Positions 9,003 to 16,604 of a stretch of DNA of 64,000 bases are shown here, in pieces (within the stretch, counting starts at the first letter, position 1; each line of letters opens with the position of its first letter). The translations under genes and the position numbers were made by a program. The DNA comes from Grimontia kaedaensis (GTDB lineage: Bacteria > Pseudomonadota > Gammaproteobacteria > Enterobacterales > Vibrionaceae), in contig NZ_CP082275.1 in the NCBI RefSeq assembly GCF_023746615.1, positions 3,534,001 to 3,598,000 on the forward strand, in the 5' to 3' direction. A model generated the notes under the pieces. The model had not been told where the DNA came from. It did not search any database and was given only the letters and a program-made list of their open reading frames with translations.

Positions 9003-9025
9003 GGGCAGCATTCGCTGCCCTTTTT
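9003..9025 (+). terminator. intrinsic terminator after panF
   Basis: GGGCAGC (9003-9009) and GCTGCCC (9014-9020) form a perfect 7-bp stem with loop ATTC, followed by TTTTT. Confidence 0.92.
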
Positions 9026-9121
9026 CTTCCTTTTCTTGACCGTGATGCTATGCGGTCTGACTACTTTTTATGCTAGACTCCGCGCCTTAAAATCGTCGTT
9101 AAACGAAGAAGTGAAGAAACC

Positions 9122-10006
9122 ATGCCTTGGATTCAAATCAAACTGAACGCAACCGCTGAAACCGCTGAAGCCATTGGTGACATGCTGATGGAAGAAGCTG
9201 GTGCGTTGTCAGTCACTTTCCTTGATGCCAAAGACACCCCAGTGTTTGAACCTATGCCGGGTGAAACCCGTCTGTGGGGCGAAACCGACATCGTCGCACT
9301 CTATGACGCAGAAACCGACATGGATGCAGTGGTGGCTATCCTGAAAAACAGCCCGCTGCTGGATGAAAACTTCACGCACAAAATTGAACAGTTGGAAGAC
9401 AAAGACTGGGAACGCGCCTGGATGGATAACTTCAAGCCGATGCGTTTTGGTCAGCGTCTTTGGGTTTGCCCAAGCTGGTGCGATGCACCAGAGCCAGAAG
9501 CCGTCAACATCATGCTTGATCCTGGCCTGGCGTTCGGTACCGGTACTCATCCAACGACAGCACTCTGTCTCGAGTGGCTGGATGGCCTGGACTTGTCTGG
9601 CAAGACAGTGATCGACTTCGGTTGCGGCTCAGGCATTTTGTCTCTGGCAGCGCTTTTGCTGGGCGCTGAGAAAGTTATCGGCATCGATATCGACCCACAA
9701 GCACTGCAAGCCTCTAAAGCTAATGCAGAGCGTAATGGCGTCGCAGATCGCCTTGAGCTTTACCTGCCTCAAGATCAACCAGAGAACCTGCAAGCAGAAG
9801 TCGTGGTTGCCAACATTCTGGCGGGTCCACTTCGCGAGCTTTCTCCAATCATCAAAAGCCTGATCGCCCCGCAAGGTGTACTGGCGATGTCCGGTGTATT
9901 GGATAGTCAGGCTGAGTCTGTTGCCGACTGCTACCGCGATGAACTCAGCGTTGACGCGATTGTCGAAAAAGAGGAATGGTGCCGCATCACTGCGTGCAGA
10001 GCCTAA
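9122..10006 (+). CDS. prmA: ribosomal protein L11 methyltransferase
   Basis: 294 residues, the usual PrmA length. It trimethylates residues of ribosomal protein L11 with S-adenosylmethionine in the cytosol. The N-terminal substrate-recognition domain opens M-P-W-I-Q-I-K-L; the Rossmann methyltransferase domain shows D-F-G-C-G-S-G-I-L near residue 163, the acidic S-adenosylmethionine ribose contact G-I-D-I-D-P, and the active-site motif A-N-I-L-A-G-P-L near 226. Its target L11 (rplK) is at 42751-43179. The gap to dusB holds the dusB-fis promoter, so prmA is probably transcribed separately. Confidence 0.97.
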   Translation: MPWIQIKLNATAETAEAIGDMLMEEAGALSVTFLDAKDTPVFEPMPGETRLWGETDIVALYDAETDMDAVVAILKNSPLLDENFTHKIEQLEDKDWERAWMDNFKPMRFGQRLWVCPSWCDAPEPEAVNIMLDPGLAFGTGTHPTTALCLEWLDGLDLSGKTVIDFGCGSGILSLAALLLGAEKVIGIDIDPQALQASKANAERNGVADRLELYLPQDQPENLQAEVVVANILAGPLRELSPIIKSLIAPQGVLAMSGVLDSQAESVADCYRDELSVDAIVEKEEWCRITACRA

Positions 10007-10093
10007 CCCAGTGATAATTGAACAATTTTTGTACTAAAAAATTGAATTATCTGGATTTTTAAAAAATCAAGGCAAAACGCTCAAATATTGGCC

Positions 10094-10122
10094 TTTTCAG
10101 AGCAGGAAAAAATGCGTAAAAT
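10094..10122 (+). promoter_or_regulatory. dusB-fis promoter with GC-rich discriminator
   Basis: TTTTCA (10094-10099), a 17-base spacer and TAAAAT (10117-10122) are followed directly by GCGCGCCC. A GC-rich discriminator after the -10 box is the hallmark of stringently controlled promoters such as E. coli fis. The start would be near 10129, about 25 bases before the proposed TTG start of dusB. Confidence 0.75.
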
Positions 10123-10153
10123 GCGCGCCCTTGCTGACATAGAAGGTATCCCC

Positions 10154-11119
10154 TTGCAGATCGGACCATACAAACTGGAAAACCAACTTATCGTGGCGCC
10201 TATGGCAGGCGTGACTGACAGACCTTTCCGCGAACTCTGTTTGCGCTACGGGGCTGGCATGGCGGTAAGTGAAATGATGTCTTCCAATCCGGCGATGTGG
10301 CACACGGCCAAATCAAGAAACCGGATGGTTCATCTCGATGAGAAGGGGATCCGTTCTGTTCAGATCGCTGGCGCTGAGCCAGCACTGATGGCAGATGCCG
10401 CACGCTTCTGTGTTGAAAACGGCGCGCAAATCGTCGACATCAACATGGGTTGCCCGGTAAAGAAGGTCAATAAGAAACTGGCTGGCTCAGCACTGCTGAC
10501 CCGACCGGATATCATTGAGCAGATCCTGAAAGCAGTGGTTTCTGCGGTAGACGTTCCCGTCACGCTGAAAACCCGGACAGGCTGGGATCCGGACAACAAG
10601 AATTGTGTCCAGATCGCCAAAATGGCCGAAGACTGTGGCATTCAAGCGTTGGCCCTTCACGGTCGCACACGCGCTTGCATGTATAAAGGGGAAGCTGAGT
10701 ACGACAGCATCAGAGCGGTCAAAGAAGCTATCTCTATCCCGGTTATTGCCAACGGGGATATCGATTCGCCTCAGAAAGCCAAATTTGTGCTGAATTACAC
10801 AGGTGCCGATGCCTTAATGATTGGCCGCCCTGCACAAGGGCGTCCTTGGATTTTCCGTGAAATCCAACATTACCTTGCCACGGGTGAAGCACTCGATGCG
10901 CCACCGATGGAAGAGGTAAAAGCAATTTTGTTGGGCCATGTTCAGGGGCTTCACCAGTTTTATGGTGAGCTAAAAGGACTGCGAATCGCGCGTAAGCACG
11001 TGAGCTGGTACCTGAAAGAACATGACCAAATTGGCGATTTTCGCCAGACTTTCAACGCAATCGAAGACGCTCACGAGCAGATCGATGCGCTGCAAGATTA
11101 CTTCGAAAACGTTGCATAA
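10154..11119 (+). CDS. dusB: tRNA-dihydrouridine synthase B
   Basis: 321 residues from a TTG start at 10154, the same length as E. coli DusB; AAGG lies 8 bases upstream. Earlier in-frame starts (TTG 10088, ATG 10112 and 10121) fall within or before the promoter and add 22 unconserved residues. The enzyme reduces uridine to dihydrouridine in tRNA with FMN and NADPH. The N-terminus I-V-A-P-M-A-G-V-T-D-R-P-F-R binds FMN; N-M-G-C-P-V-K-K-V holds the catalytic cysteine, residue 100 as in E. coli; H-G-R-T-R and G-A-D-A-L-M-I-G-R complete the TIM barrel. fis follows after 22 bases. Confidence 0.95.
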   Translation: MQIGPYKLENQLIVAPMAGVTDRPFRELCLRYGAGMAVSEMMSSNPAMWHTAKSRNRMVHLDEKGIRSVQIAGAEPALMADAARFCVENGAQIVDINMGCPVKKVNKKLAGSALLTRPDIIEQILKAVVSAVDVPVTLKTRTGWDPDNKNCVQIAKMAEDCGIQALALHGRTRACMYKGEAEYDSIRAVKEAISIPVIANGDIDSPQKAKFVLNYTGADALMIGRPAQGRPWIFREIQHYLATGEALDAPPMEEVKAILLGHVQGLHQFYGELKGLRIARKHVSWYLKEHDQIGDFRQTFNAIEDAHEQIDALQDYFENVA

Positions 11120-11141
11120 ATACGAGAAGAGCTGACAGAGT

Positions 11142-11438
11142 ATGTTCGAACAAAACCTGACTTCAGAAGCATTGACAGTGACTACTGTGACTTCACAAGA
11201 TCAAATCACCCAGAAGCCACTGCGTGACTCAGTAAAAGCCTCCCTGAAAAACTACCTAGCGCAGTTGAATGGCCAGGAAGTCAATGACCTGTACGAGCTG
11301 GTACTGGCAGAAGTTGAGCAACCACTGCTGGACACCATCATGCAATACACTCGCGGTAACCAAACCCGCGCAGCAACCATGATGGGTATCAACCGTGGTA
11401 CTCTGCGTAAGAAACTGAAAAAGTACGGCATGAACTAA
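11142..11438 (+). CDS. fis: nucleoid-associated DNA-binding protein Fis
   Basis: 98 residues, identical in length to E. coli Fis and nearly identical in the C-terminal half. Fis is a homodimer that bends DNA, activates rRNA and tRNA promoters and shapes the nucleoid in fast growth. The C-terminal helix-turn-helix covers about residues 74-95 (N-Q-T-R-A-A-T-M-M-G-I-N-R-G-T-L-R), and the N-terminal beta-hairpin region S-E-A-L-T-V-T-T-V is slightly diverged. It is co-transcribed with dusB from a promoter with a GC-rich discriminator. Likely targets here include the rRNA and tRNA promoters at 46144-46172 and 63167-63441. Confidence 0.98.
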   Translation: MFEQNLTSEALTVTTVTSQDQITQKPLRDSVKASLKNYLAQLNGQEVNDLYELVLAEVEQPLLDTIMQYTRGNQTRAATMMGINRGTLRKKLKKYGMN

Positions 11439-11464
11439 GTTCCGCTAACTTAACAGTTTTCAGT

Positions 11465-11500
11465 AAAAGCCAGGCTGCGAAGTCTGGCTTTTACGTTTTC
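11465..11500 (+). terminator. intrinsic terminator after fis
   Basis: AAAAGCCAG (11465-11473) pairs with CTGGCTTTT (11484-11492), loop of 10 bases, with the downstream side reading TTTT-ACG-TTTT. Confidence 0.88.
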
Positions 11501-11620
11501 AGCCTCCACACATAATCGCGCTTCCCCTCTGATGCATCTTCAGGTTGTTTGGATATATACTCCCTGCTGACTTTGCAGCTTTTTATCTAGCCGCATGATA
11601 TACTTTTTCGGGAGAACACC

Positions 11621-12775
11621 ATGGCTCAGGCTAACGCCTCAACGAGTACCTCAGACAACAAACCGGGCATTTTGCATATTTGCCTGTCAACGGGCTGGGG
11701 CGGCCTGGAGATGTACCCATCGCGTATGGGCAAAGAGTTTATCGATAAAGGTTACCGCGTCTTTGGCCTTGCTTCGGAAAACTCCCGTGTAGCCAATGCG
11801 ATGAAAGATGCCGGCATAGACGTTTTTACCGTGCCGAAGAAAGCTGCGCTTTTCGGTCCAACACTCTTCAGCCTCAATAACTGGCTAAAAGCGAACAATG
11901 TACAGATTGTGCATTGCCACAAATCCGGCGACATCCTGATTTCTGCACTGCTAAACTTGCTGACCCGTCGCTACACCCTGTTTACCGAACACATGGGTGT
12001 GAAACGTCCTAAGAAAGACATCTATCACCGCTGGGTTTATCGACACGTTGATCAGGTACTGTCTATCAGCAACGAAACCTATCAACGTAATATCAAGGCA
12101 CTACCCGTAGCAGAAAGTAAAATCGAGCGCCTGTGGCTTGGCACCTACATCGAGCAAAAGCAGTTTAACGAAGACAATCGCCCGCACCTGTTAGCTGATG
12201 AATATGGCCTGCCGCAAAACACCACTTTGATCGGCTCCGTAGGGCGCATTTGTGATGGCAAAGGCCAGGCCGATTTGCTGGCAGGATTTGAACTTATCGC
12301 TGCCGATTACCCTCACGCACATTTAGTATTGATTGGTGGATTGAACCCTGATGAAGGTGCAGACGAAACCTTTTCAAACCAACTACAGGAAAGGGCGAAA
12401 GCCTCGCTTTTTGCTGATCGAGTGCACCTGGCTGGTTACCGCAAAAACGTACCTACTTTGTTGGAAGAAATTCAAATTGTCTGTCTGCCGTATTGGAACG
12501 AGGCTTTTGGTCTGACGGCCATTGAAGCCATGGCACAGCACTGTGCTTTAGTGGTTTCCAACACTGGTGCACTACCAGAGATACTGGAAGAGACAGGGGT
12601 TTACTGCACACCTCAGGATGCCGAATCAATCGCTGCAGGACTCAAGCGCTATCTGGATGACGAGTCATTGCGCGTATCAAACGCTGCCAATGCCTATCAA
12701 CGCGCGCTGGAGCATTTTTCCATGCAGGGGCATGCGGATAAGCTAGAGAGTATTTACCTTTCTAGCCTCTCTTAA
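11621..12775 (+). CDS. glycosyltransferase family 4 protein
   Basis: 384 residues with the two-domain GT-B fold. The N-terminal part opens I-L-H-I-C-L-S-T-G-W-G-G-L-E, the usual acceptor-domain Gly loop near residue 24; the C-terminal nucleotide-sugar domain has G-S-V-G-R-I near 205 and the family-4 E-x7-E motif E-A-F-G-L-T-A-I-E at 294-302. No signal peptide or membrane segment is seen, so it acts at the cytosolic face of the inner membrane, probably in lipopolysaccharide or capsule assembly. It stands alone between fis and a convergent gene, without other sugar genes, so the sugar and acceptor cannot be named. GGGAGA upstream supports the ATG start. Confidence 0.85.
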   Translation: MAQANASTSTSDNKPGILHICLSTGWGGLEMYPSRMGKEFIDKGYRVFGLASENSRVANAMKDAGIDVFTVPKKAALFGPTLFSLNNWLKANNVQIVHCHKSGDILISALLNLLTRRYTLFTEHMGVKRPKKDIYHRWVYRHVDQVLSISNETYQRNIKALPVAESKIERLWLGTYIEQKQFNEDNRPHLLADEYGLPQNTTLIGSVGRICDGKGQADLLAGFELIAADYPHAHLVLIGGLNPDEGADETFSNQLQERAKASLFADRVHLAGYRKNVPTLLEEIQIVCLPYWNEAFGLTAIEAMAQHCALVVSNTGALPEILEETGVYCTPQDAESIAAGLKRYLDDESLRVSNAANAYQRALEHFSMQGHADKLESIYLSSLS

Positions 12776-12784
12776 TCGGATATC

Positions 12785-12829
12785 TCAGTGACGGACAAAC
12801 CTATCCAAAAAGTGTTTGTCCGTCACTGA
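12785..12829. repeat. 16-bp perfect inverted repeat between convergent genes
   Basis: TCAGTGACGGACAAAC (12785-12800) and GTTTGTCCGTCACTGA (12814-12829) are exact reverse complements around a 13-base loop. It fills most of the gap between the glycosyltransferase and the AhpD-like gene. No T-run follows on either strand, so it is not a standard intrinsic terminator, though it may block readthrough or protect 3' ends from both sides. Confidence 0.8.
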
Positions 12830-12831
12830 CA

Positions 12832-13137
12832 TCAGTCCTCGAACAAATGGGTACCGTGCGTTAAAGCTCCACCAGCACGAATAGCCGCTGTTAGTAGGAC
12901 AACTTCAGCAAACTCTTCTTCGGTCGCCCCCGCTTTTAGAGCTGCATTCTTATGCGCTTCAATGCAATAGGCGCATTGGGTCGTTAAGCCAACAGCAATA
13001 GCCATAAGTTCTTTATATTTTTTAGGGATAACACCATCAGCAAGTGCAAGGTTGTCATATGCCCAAAAGGCATCAGTGGTTGGTTTGGCGTGGTCTTTTA
13101 GCTTAGATAACTTCTTCAGGTTTTCCATCTTGTGCAT
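12832..13137 (-). CDS. carboxymuconolactone decarboxylase / AhpD-like protein
   Basis: 101 residues, one AhpD-like helical domain. The redox motif C-A-Y-C-I-E-A-H places cysteines at 55 and 58 and a histidine at 62, the E-x-x-C-x-x-C-x-x-x-H style centre of peroxidatic members rather than the cofactor-free decarboxylases. Such proteins reduce peroxides or carry disulphides in the cytosol; the partner is unknown. AAGGAG 7 bases before the ATG at 13137 fixes the start. A thiol peroxidase gene (tpx) lies less than 1 kb away, so a shared oxidative-stress theme is possible but only inferred. Confidence 0.85.
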   Translation of the reverse strand: MHKMENLKKLSKLKDHAKPTTDAFWAYDNLALADGVIPKKYKELMAIAVGLTTQCAYCIEAHKNAALKAGATEEEFAEVVLLTAAIRAGGALTHGTHLFED

Positions 13138-13272
13138 GGCACATCTCCTTCTAGCGACGAGCGAACGTTCCTACAGACATTTCGCCAGTGTGAATGTCCA
13201 GACACGTTACGCCAGAGAGGAAGATGTGACCACGAGGTTTAATTTTACAAAACAGAAAGGTTTTATTTATCG

Positions 13273-13551
13273 CTACAGATATTCGCAGAAATACGCGGTA
13301 TTTTGCTCAACTTTCACCTGGAATGATGACTCACCTGGGACTTCGAAGTCATCGCCAGCACCGTAGGTTTCCCAATCGATATGACCTGGCAGCTTTACCG
13401 TCAATTCGCCTTTCACCACGTGCATACGCTCAGGAGCTGCGGTACCGAAGGTGTATTCACCGACTTCCATCACGCCAATGCTCAGTGGGCCTTTGTTTTC
13501 AAAGCTGATGGACTTTACGCCACCGTCAAAATATTCGTTTACCTTTAACAT
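13273..13551 (-). CDS. ppnP: pyrimidine/purine nucleoside phosphorylase
   Basis: 92 residues forming a single small cupin barrel (DUF1255, formerly YaiE). PpnP splits a wide range of nucleosides with phosphate to free bases and ribose-1-phosphate. The sequence M-L-K-V-N-E-Y-F-D-G-x-V-K-S-I-x-F at the start and P-E-R-M-H-V-V-K-G-E-L-T-V in the middle, then F-x-V-P-G-E-S-S-F-Q-V-K-V, match the family over its full length. AAAGGAC precedes the ATG. It is followed after 135 bases by the AhpD-like gene on the same strand; a shared transcript is possible. Confidence 0.95.
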   Translation of the reverse strand: MLKVNEYFDGGVKSISFENKGPLSIGVMEVGEYTFGTAAPERMHVVKGELTVKLPGHIDWETYGAGDDFEVPGESSFQVKVEQNTAYFCEYL

Positions 13552-13806
13552 CTTTGTCCTTTATTACTTGTGATGTACCCAGTCGGCAGCAAGATGCTTG
13601 TTTTCAAGGCCCTGAAGCCGAGGGACTTATCCTTTCGATTTCCCTGACGCTATCACACTCTTATCACGTTCCCAAACCTTATTTTGGCATCCACTGGTCG
13701 CCATAGCCGGTTTGTACGTATTCCCGTTTTCGAACATGGATTTAGTGCGCGCCTGTGCCACACTTATAGCCAGTTCTGACTATCGACGTAAATTAAGGAG
13801 AGAATA

Positions 13807-14310
13807 ATGTCGCAGATCCTGTTTAAGGGAGAGCCTATCCAACTCGTTGGCAACTTACCGAAAGTCGGTGACCAAGCGCCGGATTTCTCACTCGCTGCTG
13901 GTGATTTGTCTGAGCTCACGCCAGCTGCTCTTCGTGGTAGTAAGGTAGTTCTGAATATCTTCCCAAGCATTGATACCCCAACCTGTGCTGCCAGCGTTCG
14001 CGCATTCAATGAGAAAGCAGCATCAATGAAAAACACCAAGGTAGTATGTGTGTCCGCCGATCTGCCATTCGCAGCGAGCCGTTTTTGCGAACTGGAAGGC
14101 TTGGAGAACGTCCAACATGCATCGACGTTCCGAGACCCATCCTTTATGAGAGACTATGGCGTGGCGATTGCTGAAGGGCCTTTGGTTGGCTTGACTGCCC
14201 GCTCGGTAGTTGTGCTCAATGAAGAAGGTGTGGTGCTACATGTTGAGCTGGTGAATGAGCTCTCTGACGAGCCTGACTATGCGGCAGTGCTTGCAGAACT
14301 GGCGCAGTAA
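13807..14310 (+). CDS. tpx: thiol peroxidase
   Basis: 167 residues, matching the atypical 2-Cys peroxiredoxin Tpx. It reduces hydrogen and alkyl peroxides using thioredoxin. The peroxidatic cysteine is residue 60 in the motif P-S-I-D-T-P-T-C, and the resolving cysteine is residue 94 in R-F-C-E-L-E-G. The start has AAGGAG 6 bases upstream. It is a single-gene unit with a shared bidirectional terminator against zntR. OxyR or ArcA control is known in some relatives but no operator could be recognised here. Confidence 0.97.
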   Translation: MSQILFKGEPIQLVGNLPKVGDQAPDFSLAAGDLSELTPAALRGSKVVLNIFPSIDTPTCAASVRAFNEKAASMKNTKVVCVSADLPFAASRFCELEGLENVQHASTFRDPSFMRDYGVAIAEGPLVGLTARSVVVLNEEGVVLHVELVNELSDEPDYAAVLAELAQ

Positions 14311-14317
14311 AACAAAC

Positions 14318-14348
14318 AAGAAGAAGGCTCCATGCCTTCTTCTTTATT
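14318..14348. terminator. bidirectional intrinsic terminator of tpx and zntR
   Basis: AAGAAGAAGGC (14318-14328) and GCCTTCTTCTT (14334-14344) form an 11-bp stem with a 5-base loop. The rightward side ends in T-rich sequence; the leftward side reads CTTGTTTGTTTT. Confidence 0.85.
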
Positions 14349-14368
14349 CCTCGCACCTCTATGGCTAT

Positions 14369-14779
14369 TTACTCCGAAGCTAACGCCTCTAGAATTGAAC
14401 AGTGGCTGGCATCATCATCCACATGCCCACAGCAAGCATCATTGAGCTTTTTTAACGCAGCGCGGATCTCAGTCAGCTCAGCGATTTTATCATCCAGCTC
14501 ATCCAGCTTCTTCTGAGTGATTCCCTTCACTTCTGCGCAGCTGTGTTGAGTGGCCTCTACACGGATTTCCAGCAGCTCCTGAATCTCTTCCAACGTGAGT
14601 CCAATGCGTTTGCCTTTCATAATAAAGTGCACGCGCGATACCGCATCCTCATCGTAAAGACGATAGCCACTTTCACTCCGGGAGGATGGTTGCAACAAGC
14701 CAACTTTTTCATAAAACCGCAGCGTATCGCCCGACACGCCTGAGTGCTTGGCTAACTGCCCGATTTGTAACATCTTCAT
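14369..14779 (-). CDS. zntR: MerR-family zinc-responsive regulator ZntR
   Basis: 136 residues from the ATG at 14779, which has GAGAGGGG 5 bases upstream; the ORF start at 14821 is unlikely. The N-terminal winged helix is M-L-Q-I-G-Q-L-A-K-H-S-G-V-S with the wing R-S-E-S-G-Y-R-L-Y, then a long dimerisation helix. The C-terminal metal site A-C-C-G-H-x5-H-C-S-I-L-E-A-L is the ZntR signature that separates it from CueR and other MerR proteins. In E. coli ZntR activates the zinc exporter zntA; that target is not in this window. It is divergent from purH, and its start lies 36 bases from the PurR box. Confidence 0.93.
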   Translation of the reverse strand: MKMLQIGQLAKHSGVSGDTLRFYEKVGLLQPSSRSESGYRLYDEDAVSRVHFIMKGKRIGLTLEEIQELLEIRVEATQHSCAEVKGITQKKLDELDDKIAELTEIRAALKKLNDACCGHVDDDASHCSILEALASE

Positions 14780-14815
14780 GGATCCCCTCTCGCGTATTTT
14801 GTGACAAAACCACAA

Positions 14816-14831
14816 AAGCAATCGATTGCGT
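14816..14831 (+). promoter_or_regulatory. PurR operator of purH-purD
   Basis: AAGCAATCGATTGCGT matches every fixed position of the PurR consensus ANGCAANCGNTTNCNT, with the central CpG at 14823-14824. It lies just upstream of the -10-like hexamer TAGAAT (14845-14850), where bound repressor would cover the -35 region. It indicates repression of purHD by PurR with hypoxanthine or guanine. Confidence 0.9.
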
Positions 14832-14844
14832 CAATAAATTAGGT

Positions 14845-14850
14845 TAGAAT
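14845..14850 (+). promoter_or_regulatory. candidate -10 box of purH
   Basis: TAGAAT lies 14 bases after the PurR box and 109 bases before the purH start. No clear -35 box is seen at standard spacing; the expected position falls inside the PurR operator. Confidence 0.5.
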
Positions 14851-14882
14851 ATGCGCCGATTCAATCAAGGCTTCGCCGTAGC

Positions 14883-14930
14883 GGGTATTTGGCAAAGCGG
14901 CTCTCACAGCGGCGGTTTTGCCAAATATCC
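14883..14930 (+). promoter_or_regulatory. 14-bp hairpin in the purH 5' leader
   Basis: GGG-TATTTGGCAAA (14883-14896) pairs with TTTGCCAAATA-TCC (14917-14930), one G-U wobble, around a 20-base loop. It ends 28 bases before the purH ATG and has no T-run, so it would act as an mRNA leader structure rather than a terminator. Confidence 0.7.
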
Positions 14931-14958
14931 TATCCCCACATTTAAAGAGATGGTAGCA

Positions 14959-16551
14959 ATGGAAAACGCTCGTCCTATTCGTCGCGCATTGATTAGCGTA
15001 TCTGACAAAACCGGCATTGTAGAATTTGCCAAAGCTCTCGCAGAAAAAGGTGTCGATATTCTGTCGACTGGCGGTACCGCTCGCCTGCTGGCAGAGCAAG
15101 GTCTGGCAGTGACTGAAGTATCAGACTACACCGGTTTTCCTGAGATGATGGATGGGCGCGTAAAAACCCTGCACCCGAAAGTACACGGTGGCATCCTGGG
15201 CCGTCGTGAAACTGACGATGCAGTGATGAACGAGCACGGTATTTCGCCAATCGACATGGTTGTTGTCAACCTGTACCCATTCGCAGAAACAGTCGCAAAA
15301 GAAGGCTGTACGCTGGAAGATGCGGTTGAAAACATCGATATCGGTGGCCCAACCATGGTTCGCTCTGCGGCGAAAAACCACAAAGACGTGACCATCGTGG
15401 TGAATGCATCAGATTACGACCGCGTGCTGGCTGAGCTGGATGCCAACAACGGTTCACTGACACTGCAAACCCGTTTTGATCTGGCTATCTCTGCATTTGA
15501 ACACACTGCCGCATACGACGGCATGATCGCCAACTACTTCGGTACCATGGTGCCGTCTTATGGCGACAACAAAGAAGGCGATGAGGAGTCGAAATTCCCA
15601 CGTACTTTCAACCAGCAGTTCATCAAAAAACAGGACATGCGCTACGGCGAGAACAGCCACCAGGCTGCGGCTTTCTATACCGAAGCTAACCCGGAAGAAG
15701 CGTCTGTCTCTACAGCTACCCAGCTTCAGGGTAAAGCACTCTCTTACAACAACATCGCAGATACCGATGCTGCACTTGAATGTGTGAAAGAGTTCATCGA
15801 TCCGGCATGTGTGATCGTTAAGCACGCCAATCCATGTGGTGTAGCACTGGGTGATAACATCCTTGAAGCTTACGACCGCGCTTACAAGACTGACCCAACC
15901 TCCGCGTTTGGCGGCATCATCGCGTTTAACCGTGAACTGGATGCAGAAACTGCCCAAGCCATCGTTGACCGTCAATTCGTAGAGGTCATCATTGCACCGA
16001 GCGTGTCAGATGCCGCGGTAGAAGTGGTTAGCGCGAAGAAGAATGTTCGCCTGCTGGTTTGCGGCGAGTGGAGCACTCAGACCACTGGCTTTGACGTGAA
16101 ACGCGTTAACGGCGGTCTGCTGGTTCAGGATCGTGACCAAGGCATGGTCTCTCTGGATGACCTGAAAGTGGTCTCCAAGCGTCAGCCTTCTGACGAAGAA
16201 CTGCGTGATGCGTTGTTCTGCTGGAAAGTCGCGAAATACGTGAAATCCAACGCGATTGTCTACGCGAAAGGTAACATGACTATCGGTGTAGGTGCAGGCC
16301 AGATGAGCCGCGTTTACTCGGCGAAAATTGCGGGTATCAAAGCCGCTGACGAGAGTCTGGAAGTGGCAGGCAGCGTGATGGCGTCTGATGCATTCTTCCC
16401 ATTCCGCGATGGTATCGATGCCGCTGCAGAAGCTGGCATTACCTGTGTTATCCAGCCAGGCGGTTCAATGCGTGATGACGAAGTGATTGCCGCTGCTGAC
16501 GAACACGGCATGGCGATGGTCTTCACTGGCATGCGCCACTTCCGCCACTAA
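14959..16551 (+). CDS. purH: bifunctional AICAR formyltransferase / IMP cyclohydrolase
   Basis: 530 residues, one longer than E. coli PurH. It carries out the last two steps of IMP synthesis. The N-terminal cyclohydrolase domain (about 1-200) starts R-R-A-L-I-S-V-S-D-K-T-G, with S-T-G-G-T-A and H-P-K-V-H-G-G-I-L; the C-terminal formyltransferase domain has V-K-H-A-N-P-C-G with the catalytic Lys-His pair, and the C-terminus M-R-H-F-R-H. The ATG at 14959 matches the family start; the ORF upstream to 14851 overlaps the leader. A PurR box controls it. purD follows after 53 bases containing a hairpin. Confidence 0.98.
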   Translation: MENARPIRRALISVSDKTGIVEFAKALAEKGVDILSTGGTARLLAEQGLAVTEVSDYTGFPEMMDGRVKTLHPKVHGGILGRRETDDAVMNEHGISPIDMVVVNLYPFAETVAKEGCTLEDAVENIDIGGPTMVRSAAKNHKDVTIVVNASDYDRVLAELDANNGSLTLQTRFDLAISAFEHTAAYDGMIANYFGTMVPSYGDNKEGDEESKFPRTFNQQFIKKQDMRYGENSHQAAAFYTEANPEEASVSTATQLQGKALSYNNIADTDAALECVKEFIDPACVIVKHANPCGVALGDNILEAYDRAYKTDPTSAFGGIIAFNRELDAETAQAIVDRQFVEVIIAPSVSDAAVEVVSAKKNVRLLVCGEWSTQTTGFDVKRVNGGLLVQDRDQGMVSLDDLKVVSKRQPSDEELRDALFCWKVAKYVKSNAIVYAKGNMTIGVGAGQMSRVYSAKIAGIKAADESLEVAGSVMASDAFFPFRDGIDAAAEAGITCVIQPGGSMRDDEVIAAADEHGMAMVFTGMRHFRH

Positions 16552-16561
16552 GCATTTTTCA

Positions 16562-16590
16562 CAGCCCAGAGCTACTCTGGGCTGCTTTGA
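16562..16590 (+). terminator. hairpin between purH and purD (possible attenuator)
   Basis: CAGCCCAGAG (16562-16571) and CTCTGGGCTG (16575-16584) form a perfect 10-bp stem followed by only CTTTGATTG. The weak T-run and the purD start 20 bases later suggest partial termination or RNA processing, not a full stop. Confidence 0.6.
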
Positions 16591-16604
16591 TTGAAGGATT
16601 CAAA

